Assembly (NCBI GenBank): GCA_044226205.1
Contig: JBGAHL010000015.1
Coordinates: 1 to 64,000, forward strand
Direction of reading: 5' to 3'
DNA: 64,000 nt
Source: M3007 sp044226205
GTDB taxonomy: Bacteria > Bacteroidota > Bacteroidia > Chitinophagales > Saprospiraceae
This document shows positions 1 through 9,973 of the stretch, one piece after another (within the stretch, counting starts at the first letter, position 1; every line of letters starts with the position of its first letter). Below the pieces are notes generated by a model that was not told the DNA's origin, did not search any database, and worked only from the letters and a program-made list of their open reading frames with translations. Position numbers and translations under genes: made by a program.

Positions 1-332
1 GTTTGTAGCAAATGGTGGAGACTACGGGTTCGGAGGGGCAGCGCCCCGAAACATCTTTCGGGGCGCTGCCCCTCCGGGATGGATTTTGGTACAAAAAGAC
101 TACAAATATCACGGGGCGCTGCCCCTGCCTAAGTTTTTAAAAAATGCATTTGTTAATGCCTTGATTTCGCAGTTTTTTAAGTAAAAAAGCCCTTTTTTTA
201 AGGAAAAACAGGTGATGCGACAAATCTGCAAGCCTGTGCGACAAATGTGATAGCGGCCCGGCAATCTCGGGGGACACCTTTGTGCCATCGATTTTATTTC
301 ACCTCACGGCACAAATACCCACGCTATCCACT
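1..332. other. Intergenic region with hairpin repeat, upstream of the diheme cytochrome
   Basis: No convincing gene was seen in this stretch. It holds the GC-rich hairpin at 31-76, a third partial copy of the same GC-rich unit near 112-126, and then AT-rich DNA. Two direct copies of the 10-mer TGCGACAAAT lie at 216-225 and 237-246, with starts 21 bases apart (two helical turns), ahead of the cytochrome gene. They could be an operator, but this rests on spacing alone. Confidence 0.5.
31..126. repeat. GC-rich perfect hairpin plus a third copy of its core
   Basis: Bases 31-51 and 56-76 form a perfect 21-bp inverted repeat around a 4-base loop (CATC). The arm core is AGGGGCAGCGCCCC. A third copy of the core, reading CGGGGCGCTGCCCCT, lies at 112-126. 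No long T-run follows the hairpin directly, so it resembles a dispersed repeat (REP-like) more than a classical terminator. The gene to the left lies outside the window, so a role at its 3' end cannot be excluded. Confidence 0.75.
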
Positions 333-1289
333 ATGAAAAAGGCTCTCAAAATTTTCGGCTACTTCCTGCTCGGCGTACTGCTGATTGTACTTTGCTTCGC
401 CGCTTACGTACAGTTTTCCGCCATCCCTGTTTACCCCGTCAACCCACCTGCATTTCACGCCACACCCGACAGTGTCGCACTGGCCGAAGGGCGTCGAATC
501 GTGCTGACCGATTGCGCCTACTGCCACCGTGGCAGCAATGGCAAACTGGACGGCGACCTGTGGTATTCCGACCCGGCGGTAGGTTCGCTTTATACCGCCA
601 ACATCACCCGCGATTCCAACGCCGGCATCGGCGCCTACACCGACGGCGAACTGGCGTTCCTGCTCCGCACAGGGATCAAACGCGACGGCCATTTTGCTGG
701 CCCCTGGATGACTTTTCCGCTTCTTTCCGACCAGGACCTCAACGCGGTCATCGCATTCCTGCGCTCCGACGCCCCCGAAGTGCAGCCCTCCGCCAAACAA
801 AAACCGCCGGCCGACCTCAAATTTGTCGGCAAGATGTTATTAAAAGTCATCTTAAAACCCACAGCTGCCTATCCGTCGGCGCCCGTTACAGCGCCCTCTC
901 CCGACGACAAAGTCGCTTACGGCCGCTATCTGGCCACCGGCCGCTGGGAATGCTATCGCTGCCATTCCGCCAGTTTCGAGACCAACAACGACCTCTTTCC
1001 TGAGCAGTCGGTCGGCTTTTTCGGCGGCGGTAACCCGATAACCAAAAAGGATGATACGCCTGTCTTCTCGGCCAATATCACGCCCGACCCTGAAACGGGT
1101 ATCGGCCGCTGGACCGAAGCGCAGTTTGCAGAAACCATCCGGTTTGGCAAACGCCCCGATGGCCGGCCGCTCAATCCGGCCATGCCGCCCCTGTCGGCTT
1201 TGACCGACAACGAAGTGTCGGCCCTTTGGGCTTACCTGCAAACGGTGCCCCCGATCCGCCACGCCGTGCAGCGCACGCCAGCACATTGA
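333..1289 (+). CDS. Membrane-anchored diheme cytochrome c
   Basis: This is a 318-residue protein with an N-terminal membrane or uncleaved signal segment (residues about 5-28) and two cytochrome c modules. The heme-binding motifs are CAYCH at residues 61-65 and CYRCH at 207-211, so it should bind two c-type hemes on the periplasmic side and act as an electron carrier or as a subunit of a dehydrogenase. The ATG at 333 was preferred over an in-frame ATG at 282 because the protein then starts MKKALKIF, directly before the hydrophobic stretch. The next gene begins 53 bases downstream and encodes a cupin, which gives no hint of the redox partner. The family assignment (diheme c-type cytochrome) is firm; the physiological partner is unknown. 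Confidence 0.88.
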   Translation: MKKALKIFGYFLLGVLLIVLCFAAYVQFSAIPVYPVNPPAFHATPDSVALAEGRRIVLTDCAYCHRGSNGKLDGDLWYSDPAVGSLYTANITRDSNAGIGAYTDGELAFLLRTGIKRDGHFAGPWMTFPLLSDQDLNAVIAFLRSDAPEVQPSAKQKPPADLKFVGKMLLKVILKPTAAYPSAPVTAPSPDDKVAYGRYLATGRWECYRCHSASFETNNDLFPEQSVGFFGGGNPITKKDDTPVFSANITPDPETGIGRWTEAQFAETIRFGKRPDGRPLNPAMPPLSALTDNEVSALWAYLQTVPPIRHAVQRTPAH

Positions 1290-1342
1290 ACTGTGTGTAA
1301 TTGTCTAAAAACCAACTTTTTAATTGATAAAACAACCCTCTC

Positions 1343-1879
1343 ATGTCATTTCAACTCCCACATACGATTGAAAATAAACACGGCGAGAAACTCACATTCC
1401 TGCGTATGGAAGGCCAGCGCCTCATCGTGGAAGGATTTGCTGCCCCAGGCGCAGGACCGGCCATGCATACACACCTGCGGCAGGACGAAAGCCTCACGGT
1501 TGTTTCAGGAAAAATGGCGTACCGAATTGCCGGTCAGGAGCCGGTGTACGTTGGGCCTGGCGAGTCGGTGGTTTTTAAACGCGGAACGCCCCATCGCTTT
1601 TGGAATGCTGGCGAAGACATCCTGCACATCACGGGCTGGATTGACCCGGCCGACAATGTGGTGTTTTTCCTCTCGTCCCTTTACGACGCCTTCAATGCGG
1701 GCCAGCATGAGCGCCCCGAATTATTCGATGGCGCTTACCTGCTTCGCCGCTATCGCGGCGAGTACGACATGCCCGAGATGCCCGGCTTTGTCAAAAACGT
1801 GATAATGGCCATTGTGTACGCCATTGGTAGCGCAACGGGCAAATACAAGAAGTTCAGCCATGCGCCTCGTCCGCTGTAA
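1343..1879 (+). CDS. Cupin-domain protein (paralogue 1)
   Basis: This is a 178-residue protein with a single cupin barrel. Cupin motif 1 is visible as H42, H44 and E49, and motif 2 includes H84 in GTPHRF, so the metal site looks complete. The C-terminal third (from about residue 110) carries a conserved GEYDMPEMP segment and a hydrophobic stretch (VIMAIVYAIG) that may lie on or in the membrane. The next gene, 4 bases downstream, is a paralogue with the same architecture, so the two were probably made by tandem duplication and are co-transcribed. No substrate can be read from the sequence; single-domain cupins include dioxygenases, isomerases and ligand-binding proteins. Confidence 0.85.
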   Translation: MSFQLPHTIENKHGEKLTFLRMEGQRLIVEGFAAPGAGPAMHTHLRQDESLTVVSGKMAYRIAGQEPVYVGPGESVVFKRGTPHRFWNAGEDILHITGWIDPADNVVFFLSSLYDAFNAGQHERPELFDGAYLLRRYRGEYDMPEMPGFVKNVIMAIVYAIGSATGKYKKFSHAPRPL

Positions 1880-1883
1880 GGAT

Positions 1884-2414
1884 ATGAAAAACACCATTGA
1901 AAACAGGGCGACGGGCCAGCGGATCACATTTGTTCGAAGGGCCGGCGATACCAACGGCGCTTTTACGGAGTCGATCCTGCGGCTTCCGCCCGGCAGTCGC
2001 GAGCCTGCGCTGCATGTGCACCCCCGCCAGGAAGAATATTTCGAAGCGCTCGAAGGGCCGGTTGGGCTGACCATCGGCAAACGCTCGATCATCCTGCGCC
2101 CCGGGCAGTCATTTACCGTGCCGGCAGGTATTCCGCACCGCTTTTTTGCCCTGCGCGGCCAAAGTGCCACTTGCCGGGTGATCTGGAAGCCCTCCCTGCA
2201 TATCGAGTACCTGCTGGAAGAGTTTCTGGACTCCGCCAACCGCCACCGCGGCAGTGAGCCCTCGCTTCTGGAAGCCGCCTATGTGTTGCACCAAATCGAC
2301 GGGGAATACTTTCTGGCCGGCGGAATGCCTCCCTGGTTTCAACGAATGGCCTTCGCGGTTTTTGCCCTGCTCGGAAAATCTTTTGGAATGGTAAAATGCT
2401 CTAAAATTTATTGA
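1884..2414 (+). CDS. Cupin-domain protein (paralogue 2)
   Basis: This is a 176-residue cupin paralogous to the preceding gene. Metal ligands H44, H46, E50 or E51, and H85 (AGIPHRF) are visible. The ATG at 1884 was chosen over an upstream in-frame start at 1812 because it lies 4 bases after the preceding stop and gives an N-terminus (MKNTIEN) that aligns with paralogue 1. The C-terminus ends FGMVKCSKIY. This ending and the following 38-base leader are repeated at 3067-3137 as part of a decayed copy. Co-transcription with the upstream cupin and the downstream NTF2-like gene is likely. The function is unknown beyond the fold. Confidence 0.85.
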   Translation: MKNTIENRATGQRITFVRRAGDTNGAFTESILRLPPGSREPALHVHPRQEEYFEALEGPVGLTIGKRSIILRPGQSFTVPAGIPHRFFALRGQSATCRVIWKPSLHIEYLLEEFLDSANRHRGSEPSLLEAAYVLHQIDGEYFLAGGMPPWFQRMAFAVFALLGKSFGMVKCSKIY

Positions 2415-2470
2415 CAATCAACTATTTAAAAAATTATTAAACTTCACAAACTATGTCTAACTATTTGAAA
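2391..2470 (+). repeat. Direct repeat, copy 1 (cupin 3' end, leader, NTF2-like start)
   Basis: The last codons of cupin paralogue 2, the 38-base leader (containing TTATTGACAATCAACTATTTAA) and the first codons of the NTF2-like gene are repeated, with substitutions, at 3067-3155. The distance from the cupin stop to the NTF2-like ATG is exactly 38 bases in both copies, which points to duplication of a cupin-NTF2 unit. Confidence 0.8.
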
Positions 2471-2947
2471 ACCGTCTCGTTTCTCCTCGCGCTCGTATCG
2501 AGCCTCCAAGTCCACGCCCAACTCAGCGCTGCCGACCAAAAAGGCGTTGAAGAATGCTACAACGGCTGCATGGCTGCCTTCGAAAAGTCGGATGCCACGG
2601 CTCTCTGCCAATGGTTTGCCGAAAATGCCGAACACGTAAGCCCCATGGGCGAAATCGTACGCGGCCATGACAAACTGCTGCCGTACTACACCCATCTGTT
2701 CGAATGGCTCAAAACCATGCCGCAACCCGACAGCAGCGAACTCAAAATCAGCAATTGGCAAACCCGTTACCTGGCCACCGACCTTGTGCAGGCGACTTAC
2801 ACGGAAGAAAATATCAGCCATTTTGGCGACAAAAAGCAATCCAACATCTTCTCCTACGGTCTTCTGCTGCGCAAAACTAAAGGTAAATGGCTGATCGAAT
2901 TATTGACCATGACGCCTGTGCAACCGATGCCCGGCAGCGGTAAATAA
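2453..2947 (+). CDS. Secreted NTF2-like (SnoaL/DUF4440-type) protein, copy 1
   Basis: This is a 164-residue protein with a clear cleavable signal peptide (MSNYLKTVSFLL to about VHAQ, residues 1-23), followed by one NTF2-like alpha+beta domain of about 135 residues (ADQKGVEECYNGCMAAFEK at the start, KGKWLIELLTM at the end). Proteins of this fold form a conical pocket and serve as binding proteins or small-molecule isomerases; nothing here fixes a ligand. A paralogue with the same leader and signal peptide lies at 3138. The gene follows the two cupins and is probably transcribed with them, or from the repeated leader. Confidence 0.82.
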   Translation: MSNYLKTVSFLLALVSSLQVHAQLSAADQKGVEECYNGCMAAFEKSDATALCQWFAENAEHVSPMGEIVRGHDKLLPYYTHLFEWLKTMPQPDSSELKISNWQTRYLATDLVQATYTEENISHFGDKKQSNIFSYGLLLRKTKGKWLIELLTMTPVQPMPGSGK

Positions 2948-2982
2948 GTTTTGCAAACTGCTTGTCCCGACGCCAGGCAACT

Positions 2983-3099
2983 GATCGCTATTGGACGCAC
3001 GACCTGGCAGCGTTTCTGGATGCCGACCCTCGTCGCAGCGACAAGGAGCCTTCGCAAATGGAAACATTCGGGATTGTACAATGCCCCAAAAATTATTGA
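2983..3099 (+). pseudogene. Decayed cupin gene fragment (third cupin copy)
   Basis: There is no start codon, but one frame from about 2983 to the TGA at 3097-3099 resembles the C-terminal part of cupin paralogue 2. FLDADPRRSDKEPSQME matches FLDSANRHRGSEPSLLE, and the ending FGIVQCPKNY-stop matches FGMVKCSKIY-stop. By my hand alignment 35 of 51 bases agree in the first block. About 45 codons between the two blocks are missing compared with the intact gene. The 38-base spacing from this stop to the next NTF2-like ATG is the same as in the intact copy. Upstream, 2971-2986 shares 16 identical bases with the 3' end of the second NTF2-like gene (3595-3610). Confidence 0.7.
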
Positions 3100-3155
3100 C
3101 AATCAATTATTTAAAACATTATCAATCTTACCCAACCATGACTAATTATTTGAAA
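3066..3155 (+). repeat. Direct repeat, copy 2 (cupin 3' end, leader, NTF2-like start)
   Basis: This is the partner of the repeat at 2391-2470. It spans the end of the cupin fragment (stop at 3097-3099), a 38-base leader with ATTATTGACAATCAATTATT, and the start MTNYLK of the second NTF2-like gene. Confidence 0.8.
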
Positions 3156-3608
3156 ATCACCGCCCTGTTCTTCTTCGCACTTGGTTCATTGACCCTTCGC
3201 GCGCAAACAGCAGCCGACCAGGCCTCGGTACTTAAAATGTGGGACGATGTCTGGCAAGCTTACGATTCCAATGATGCCAAAATGTGGGACTTCTACGCTG
3301 ACAACGCCTGCGAAGTCTATCCCGACGGCAGCCATATTTGCGGCAAGGCCGCCATCAAAGCCGGGTATGAAGGTTTCGAAACCATGATCGAGGGGAAACC
3401 CAGCTGGACGTACACCACCCCTTCGGTAAGTTTTATCAGCCCCGATGTTGCGCTTTTGATCAGTGAAATCAACAGCGATATCAAACTGAAAGGCGGTCAG
3501 CAAATCGGCGGCAAAATGAAATTCACCGCCCTGGTCAAAAAGATCAATGGCCATTGGCTGATCGTGTACGACAGTCAGACCCCGATCCTGCCTGCGCCAG
3601 GCAACTGA
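3138..3608 (+). CDS. Secreted NTF2-like (SnoaL/DUF4440-type) protein, copy 2
   Basis: This is a 156-residue protein with a signal peptide (MTNYLKITALFFF to about LRAQ) and one NTF2-like domain (SVLKMWDDVWQAYDSNDAK at the start, NGHWLIVYDSQTP at the end). The ATG at 3138 was chosen over 2991 because the signal peptide then aligns exactly with that of the paralogue at 2453. Both paralogues end in a short Pro/Gly tail (PMPGSGK and PAPGN). A hairpin with a T-run at 3630-3670 closes the unit. Ligand or activity is unknown. Confidence 0.82.
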   Translation: MTNYLKITALFFFALGSLTLRAQTAADQASVLKMWDDVWQAYDSNDAKMWDFYADNACEVYPDGSHICGKAAIKAGYEGFETMIEGKPSWTYTTPSVSFISPDVALLISEINSDIKLKGGQQIGGKMKFTALVKKINGHWLIVYDSQTPILPAPGN

Positions 3609-3629
3609 TCTCTCCCATTGCAACTTCCC

Positions 3630-3670
3630 GGCGGCAGCCCAGGCTTGTTTTTGCGGCTGCCGCCATTTTT
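3630..3670 (+). terminator. Rho-independent terminator after the NTF2-like gene
   Basis: A perfect 10-bp stem (GGCGGCAGCC at 3630-3639, GGCTGCCGCC at 3655-3664) is followed by ATTTTT. Confidence 0.75.
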
Positions 3671-3693
3671 CCCAACCATCAACCACCAAAATC

Positions 3694-3897
3694 ATGGAAA
3701 ACAAATTGCAAAACACAGCGGCAAAAATTGATACCGTTGAATTTCAAAAGACTGAAAACCAGGTTGTTGTTTCCTTCATGGAGCCCGGTAACCTGCTTGC
3801 CAAACCGACGGATACGGAGGCTGCGCTCAACAACTTTACCATCGCCGGGCTGGGCGTTTGGCCCGACCTGTGGTATTTTCCCGCCTACACGAATTAA
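3694..3897 (+). CDS. Small hypothetical protein (67 aa)
   Basis: This open frame starts with ATG 24 bases after a terminator and ends 15 bases before the transporter gene. It has no signal peptide, membrane segment, cysteine motif or family that I recognise. The N-terminal half is mixed and polar (IDTVEFQKTENQVVVSF); the C-terminus is aromatic and ends in WYFPAYTN. It is accepted as probable because it fills a gap on the coding strand between two co-oriented genes. It may be a small orphan protein or the remnant of a longer one. Confidence 0.45.
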   Translation: MENKLQNTAAKIDTVEFQKTENQVVVSFMEPGNLLAKPTDTEAALNNFTIAGLGVWPDLWYFPAYTN

Positions 3898-3912
3898 ACT
3901 TTGAAACCGATT

Positions 3913-4338
3913 ATGAATTGGCTGCATTTCAGTTTGATCACCATTGTATTGTATGGTTTGCACGACATAACCCTGAAACACCTGGCCGGGAAAGTGGACA
4001 GTACGCTGGCCAGCGTGGTCATCAACGGCAGCGCCGCTATCGTTTTGTTGGCCTTTTTGCTGATCAAAACCCGCCATAACGTGGCAATGAAACTAGACGG
4101 CAGCCACCTTGCACTGCTGATCATCGGCGGACTGTTTCTCGGGGTGGCGACCATCACGTTCATGAATGCGTTTGACCGCGACGGAAAACTGTCGATAGCA
4201 GTTCCCGTCGTGTATGCCGGGGTGATTACCCTTTGCGCCCTTGTCGGAATCCTGTTTTTTAAGGAAACGCTCGACTGGCGGCAATGGGCCGGCGCCGTTT
4301 TGGCCGTGGCCGGAATCGCACTGATGTCAAAAAGCTGA
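3913..4338 (+). CDS. Half-size EamA/DMT-superfamily transporter
   Basis: This is a 141-residue membrane protein with four predicted helices (about residues 4-22, 33-52, 66-86 and 95-135 with a break). That is one EamA repeat instead of the usual two, so it should act as a dimer, as EmrE-type and some EamA half-transporters do. The C-terminal segment (FFKETLDWRQWAGAVLAVAG) is a typical EamA helix-loop-helix. ATG 3913 was preferred over TTG 3901. The decarboxylase gene starts 35 bases downstream on the same strand, so export of its amine product is one possible role. This link is inferred from neighbourhood only. Confidence 0.8.
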   Translation: MNWLHFSLITIVLYGLHDITLKHLAGKVDSTLASVVINGSAAIVLLAFLLIKTRHNVAMKLDGSHLALLIIGGLFLGVATITFMNAFDRDGKLSIAVPVVYAGVITLCALVGILFFKETLDWRQWAGAVLAVAGIALMSKS

Positions 4339-4373
4339 AAAGCGCTCCAAAAGCACCCTTTCAATCAACTTTT

Positions 4374-5573
4374 ATGGAAAATATCTTGAAGCTGGCCGCT
4401 GACTGCGGTTCGCCCCTGCTGCTTTTTTCTCCGCGCACATTTCGCAAACGATATACCGAACTGCAAACCGCTCTGCCGCGTGTGAAGCATCATTTTGCCC
4501 TGAAATCCTTGCCTTATGAAGGTTGCATTCAGGTTGTGCGCGATTGCGCAGGCTATCTGGACGTCGCCAGCACGGGAGAAATGCAACTCGTGGCGCAAAC
4601 TGCACCCGAACTGCTTGGACGCTGCATTTACACCCATCCGATTAAAAAAAAGCGGGACATCGAAACGGCGCTGGCAATGGGCATCCGTGTAATGGTCGCT
4701 GATAATCGCTTTGAACTCGAAAAACTGAAGCCCTACGCCGATCAAATCCGTCTGCTGGTCCGTGTCGCATTCCCCAACCCCGAGGCTCGTTGCGACTTGT
4801 CGGCCAAGTTCGGGGCGCCCTTTGCCGACGCTCCTGCGCTCATTACCGAGTGTTATAAATCAGGGTTTGATCTCCTGGGGTGCAGCTTTCATGTCGGCAG
4901 CCAAATGACGGATCCTTCGGCGCATCTGCGGGCGATCGTTTCGATAAAAAAACTGTACGACTGGAACCTGGCGCACAATGGTATCGAGTGGCCGGTTTTG
5001 AACATCGGCGGAGGTTTTCCAGCACGGCTCGACGCCGCGATACCTTCCTTGCCTGCTTTTTGCGCTCCGCTTCGGCGTTGCCTCGACGAATGGTTTCCCA
5101 ACACGGAAATCTGGTCGGAGCCCGGCCGCTGCCTCGCAACCGACGCCATGGCCGCCGTGTCGCAGGTTGTTGGTAAAGCTTTGAAAAACAATTGTATATG
5201 GTACTATCTCGATGACGGCGTGTACAACACGTTCTCCGGGAAAATCTACGATCATGCCGCTTACCGGCACCGTGCCCTTGGCGCGCCACAACATGCGCCG
5301 TGCTTTCCCAGCGTGCTTGCAGGCCCTACCTGCGACAGTATCGACGTGCTGGCAGAGGCTGTCCATCTGCCCGAACTGAACCCGGGCGACTTTATCTACA
5401 CCCCGCAGGTCGGGGCTTACGGATGGGCGAGCAGAACCGATTTCAATCAGCTCGATCCGTCCGTCATTCTGCACACGGATGCCGACCTCAGCCCTGAATT
5501 TTCATGTCCGGTTGAGGCGTATTTACCCATTGAGAGAATCGAAAGACCCGATTACTCCGTATGTCTGAACTGA
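4374..5573 (+). CDS. Type III (alanine racemase-fold) PLP decarboxylase, ornithine decarboxylase-like
   Basis: This is a 399-residue enzyme of the eukaryotic-type ornithine/lysine/arginine decarboxylase family, which makes polyamines in the cytoplasm. The PLP lysine is K44 in HFALKSLP. Other hallmarks are FHVGSQ, the glycine loop NIGGGFPA, EPGR, the substrate segment DDGVYNTFSGKIYDH and GPTCDSIDV, whose cysteine matches the catalytic Cys of ODC. Length is normal for the family. ATG 4374 gives the conserved N-terminus; the frame stays open upstream to 4284, overlapping the transporter. Ornithine is the best guess, but lysine, arginine or carboxynorspermidine cannot be ruled out without a structural comparison of the specificity loop. 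Confidence 0.88.
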   Translation: MENILKLAADCGSPLLLFSPRTFRKRYTELQTALPRVKHHFALKSLPYEGCIQVVRDCAGYLDVASTGEMQLVAQTAPELLGRCIYTHPIKKKRDIETALAMGIRVMVADNRFELEKLKPYADQIRLLVRVAFPNPEARCDLSAKFGAPFADAPALITECYKSGFDLLGCSFHVGSQMTDPSAHLRAIVSIKKLYDWNLAHNGIEWPVLNIGGGFPARLDAAIPSLPAFCAPLRRCLDEWFPNTEIWSEPGRCLATDAMAAVSQVVGKALKNNCIWYYLDDGVYNTFSGKIYDHAAYRHRALGAPQHAPCFPSVLAGPTCDSIDVLAEAVHLPELNPGDFIYTPQVGAYGWASRTDFNQLDPSVILHTDADLSPEFSCPVEAYLPIERIERPDYSVCLN

Positions 5574-5604
5574 ACCAGATTTTTTCACTACAACCATTTA
5601 TCAC

Positions 5605-6888
5605 ATGAGAACTTTGTTTCCCATCTTTTTCCTGCTGCTTTCTTTCGGCGGCCAAGCGCAAACGTACACGGTGGTAGCCGACAGCCTGCGCCTTCCCAAC
5701 GGCCTTGAATTCGATGCCCAGGGCCGCCTTTGGGTTACGGAATCCGGTTACGGGTTCAACGACGGCGCGGTTTCCATCGTACAGCCCGACGGCACGCTCC
5801 TGCCGGTGGTCGCCGGCTTGTCGGCTTTTTACGACACGACGAGCCAGGAGAACGTCGGCCCCTGGCACACCGTGGCCCTCGACGGCAACGAACTCGGCGT
5901 ATTGTCGCCTGTCGACGGCGGCGTGCTGGTCTTCAACCTGGCGGGTTTTACGCCGGGCGCCTCTCAGCCGCTGACGGCTGCCAGCGCTACCACGGTGCCG
6001 ATTGCCGACTTCGTGTTTCAAAATCAGCCGCCGGGCATGGGCGATTCCAACCCGTACACGGCCCTCCGCGACGCCAATGGCAACTGGTACGTGGCCGATG
6101 CAGGTTTCAACGGCATTGTGCGCGTAGCAGCCGGTAGCGGGCAGCATACGGTCTTTTGTAAATTCGACCCAATCGCCAACCCGACGCCCGTGGGTCCGCC
6201 TTTTATCGATGCAGTACCGACCCGCATCATTGCCCGCCCCGACGGCGGTTTTTATGTCTGCAACCTGACCGGCTTCCCGTTTCTGGAAGGCTCCGCCTCG
6301 ATTTTTGACGTGAGCGCCAACGGCGTTGTCACCCCTTTGCATACGGGGCTGACCATGCTGACCGATCTGGCGCTGGATGCCGCTACGGGCAATTTATACG
6401 CCCTTCAGTTCGGCACGTTCGACTTTTCCATTTTCAACATAGCCCCGAACTCGGGGAAAGTCTGGCGCATTCATCCGGATGGCTCGAAGGAAGCCGTGAT
6501 CGAAAATATCACTTATTCGCCAGGTATGGCCATCGATGCGCAGGGCAATATTTATGTCAGCGAACTGGCCAGCGGTCGTATTTTAAAGTTCGACGGCGCG
6601 GCCAGCGCGACTGCCGAGCAATATTCGGGCCTGTCGGAGTTTCGGATTTCACCGAACCCGGCTACGACCCGGGCGAATATCGATTTTTCCTTGCTGTATG
6701 CTTCGCCCGTACAGATCAGTCTGCTCGACGCCACGGGTAAAACGCTCTGCTCGCTGGCGCTAGGCACGATGGATGCAGGGGCGCATCAGTTCGCCTTGCC
6801 CGTGGCTGCATATCCCGCGGGGCATTACTGGGTCGATATTCGTACGTCCAGGGGGCTTAAAACCAGTCCGCTGGTGATCATTAAATAA
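5605..6888 (+). CDS. Secreted ScyD/ScyE-like beta-propeller protein with T9SS sorting domain
   Basis: This is a 427-residue protein with a signal peptide (residues 1-19, ending GGQAQ). It continues with an NHL/SMP-30-like propeller containing repeated motifs such as LPNGLEFDAQGRLWVTESG and SPGMAIDAQGNIYVSE. The last 80 residues are a T9SS type A sorting domain (FRISPNPATTRANIDF near the start, AYPAGHYWVDI near the end). It is therefore exported to the periplasm by Sec and then across the outer membrane by T9SS. The name follows the scytonemin-cluster relatives of this fold and does not imply scytonemin synthesis. No catalytic residues are evident. A palindromic repeat and a terminator follow. 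Confidence 0.85.
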   Translation: MRTLFPIFFLLLSFGGQAQTYTVVADSLRLPNGLEFDAQGRLWVTESGYGFNDGAVSIVQPDGTLLPVVAGLSAFYDTTSQENVGPWHTVALDGNELGVLSPVDGGVLVFNLAGFTPGASQPLTAASATTVPIADFVFQNQPPGMGDSNPYTALRDANGNWYVADAGFNGIVRVAAGSGQHTVFCKFDPIANPTPVGPPFIDAVPTRIIARPDGGFYVCNLTGFPFLEGSASIFDVSANGVVTPLHTGLTMLTDLALDAATGNLYALQFGTFDFSIFNIAPNSGKVWRIHPDGSKEAVIENITYSPGMAIDAQGNIYVSELASGRILKFDGAASATAEQYSGLSEFRISPNPATTRANIDFSLLYASPVQISLLDATGKTLCSLALGTMDAGAHQFALPVAAYPAGHYWVDIRTSRGLKTSPLVIIK

Positions 6889-6897
6889 CTCCATTAA

Positions 6898-6963
6898 TAC
6901 CGCTAAGACGCTAAGACACAAAGAAATACGAGCACCATTTGCGTCTTCGCGTCTTAGCGGGAT
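6898..6963. repeat. Dispersed palindromic repeat, copy A
   Basis: The left arm TACCGCTAAGACGC pairs with the right arm GCGTCTTAGCGG across an asymmetric centre. The right arm segment TTTGCGTCTTCGCGTCTT (6938-6955) is identical over 18 bases to 21071-21088 in copy B. Confidence 0.8.
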
Positions 6964-6993
6964 AAAATAAAGCATAACACGTCGTATACCCTG

Positions 6994-7031
6994 AGGCGCC
7001 GGGTGTGTTGCACATTCGGCGCCTGTTTTTT
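6994..7031 (+). terminator. Rho-independent terminator
   Basis: The stem AGGCGCCG (6994-7001) with CGGCGCCT (7017-7024) is extended by further pairs toward a TTG loop, and a run of six T follows. It closes the ScyD-like transcription unit before the hybrid regulator. Confidence 0.75.
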
Positions 7032-7086
7032 CTTTCGATTCTAAAAATTGACTATTTTTAGAGTGGTAAATGAAAACACCGGAGTA

Positions 7087-9963
<2,877 letters not shown>

Positions 9964-9973
9964 GTTACAGGCT

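Noticed and set aside
4284..4373. An earlier start for the decarboxylase
   Set aside because: The extension overlaps the end of the transporter gene and adds a basic sequence unlike the family N-terminus. ATG 4374 fits better.
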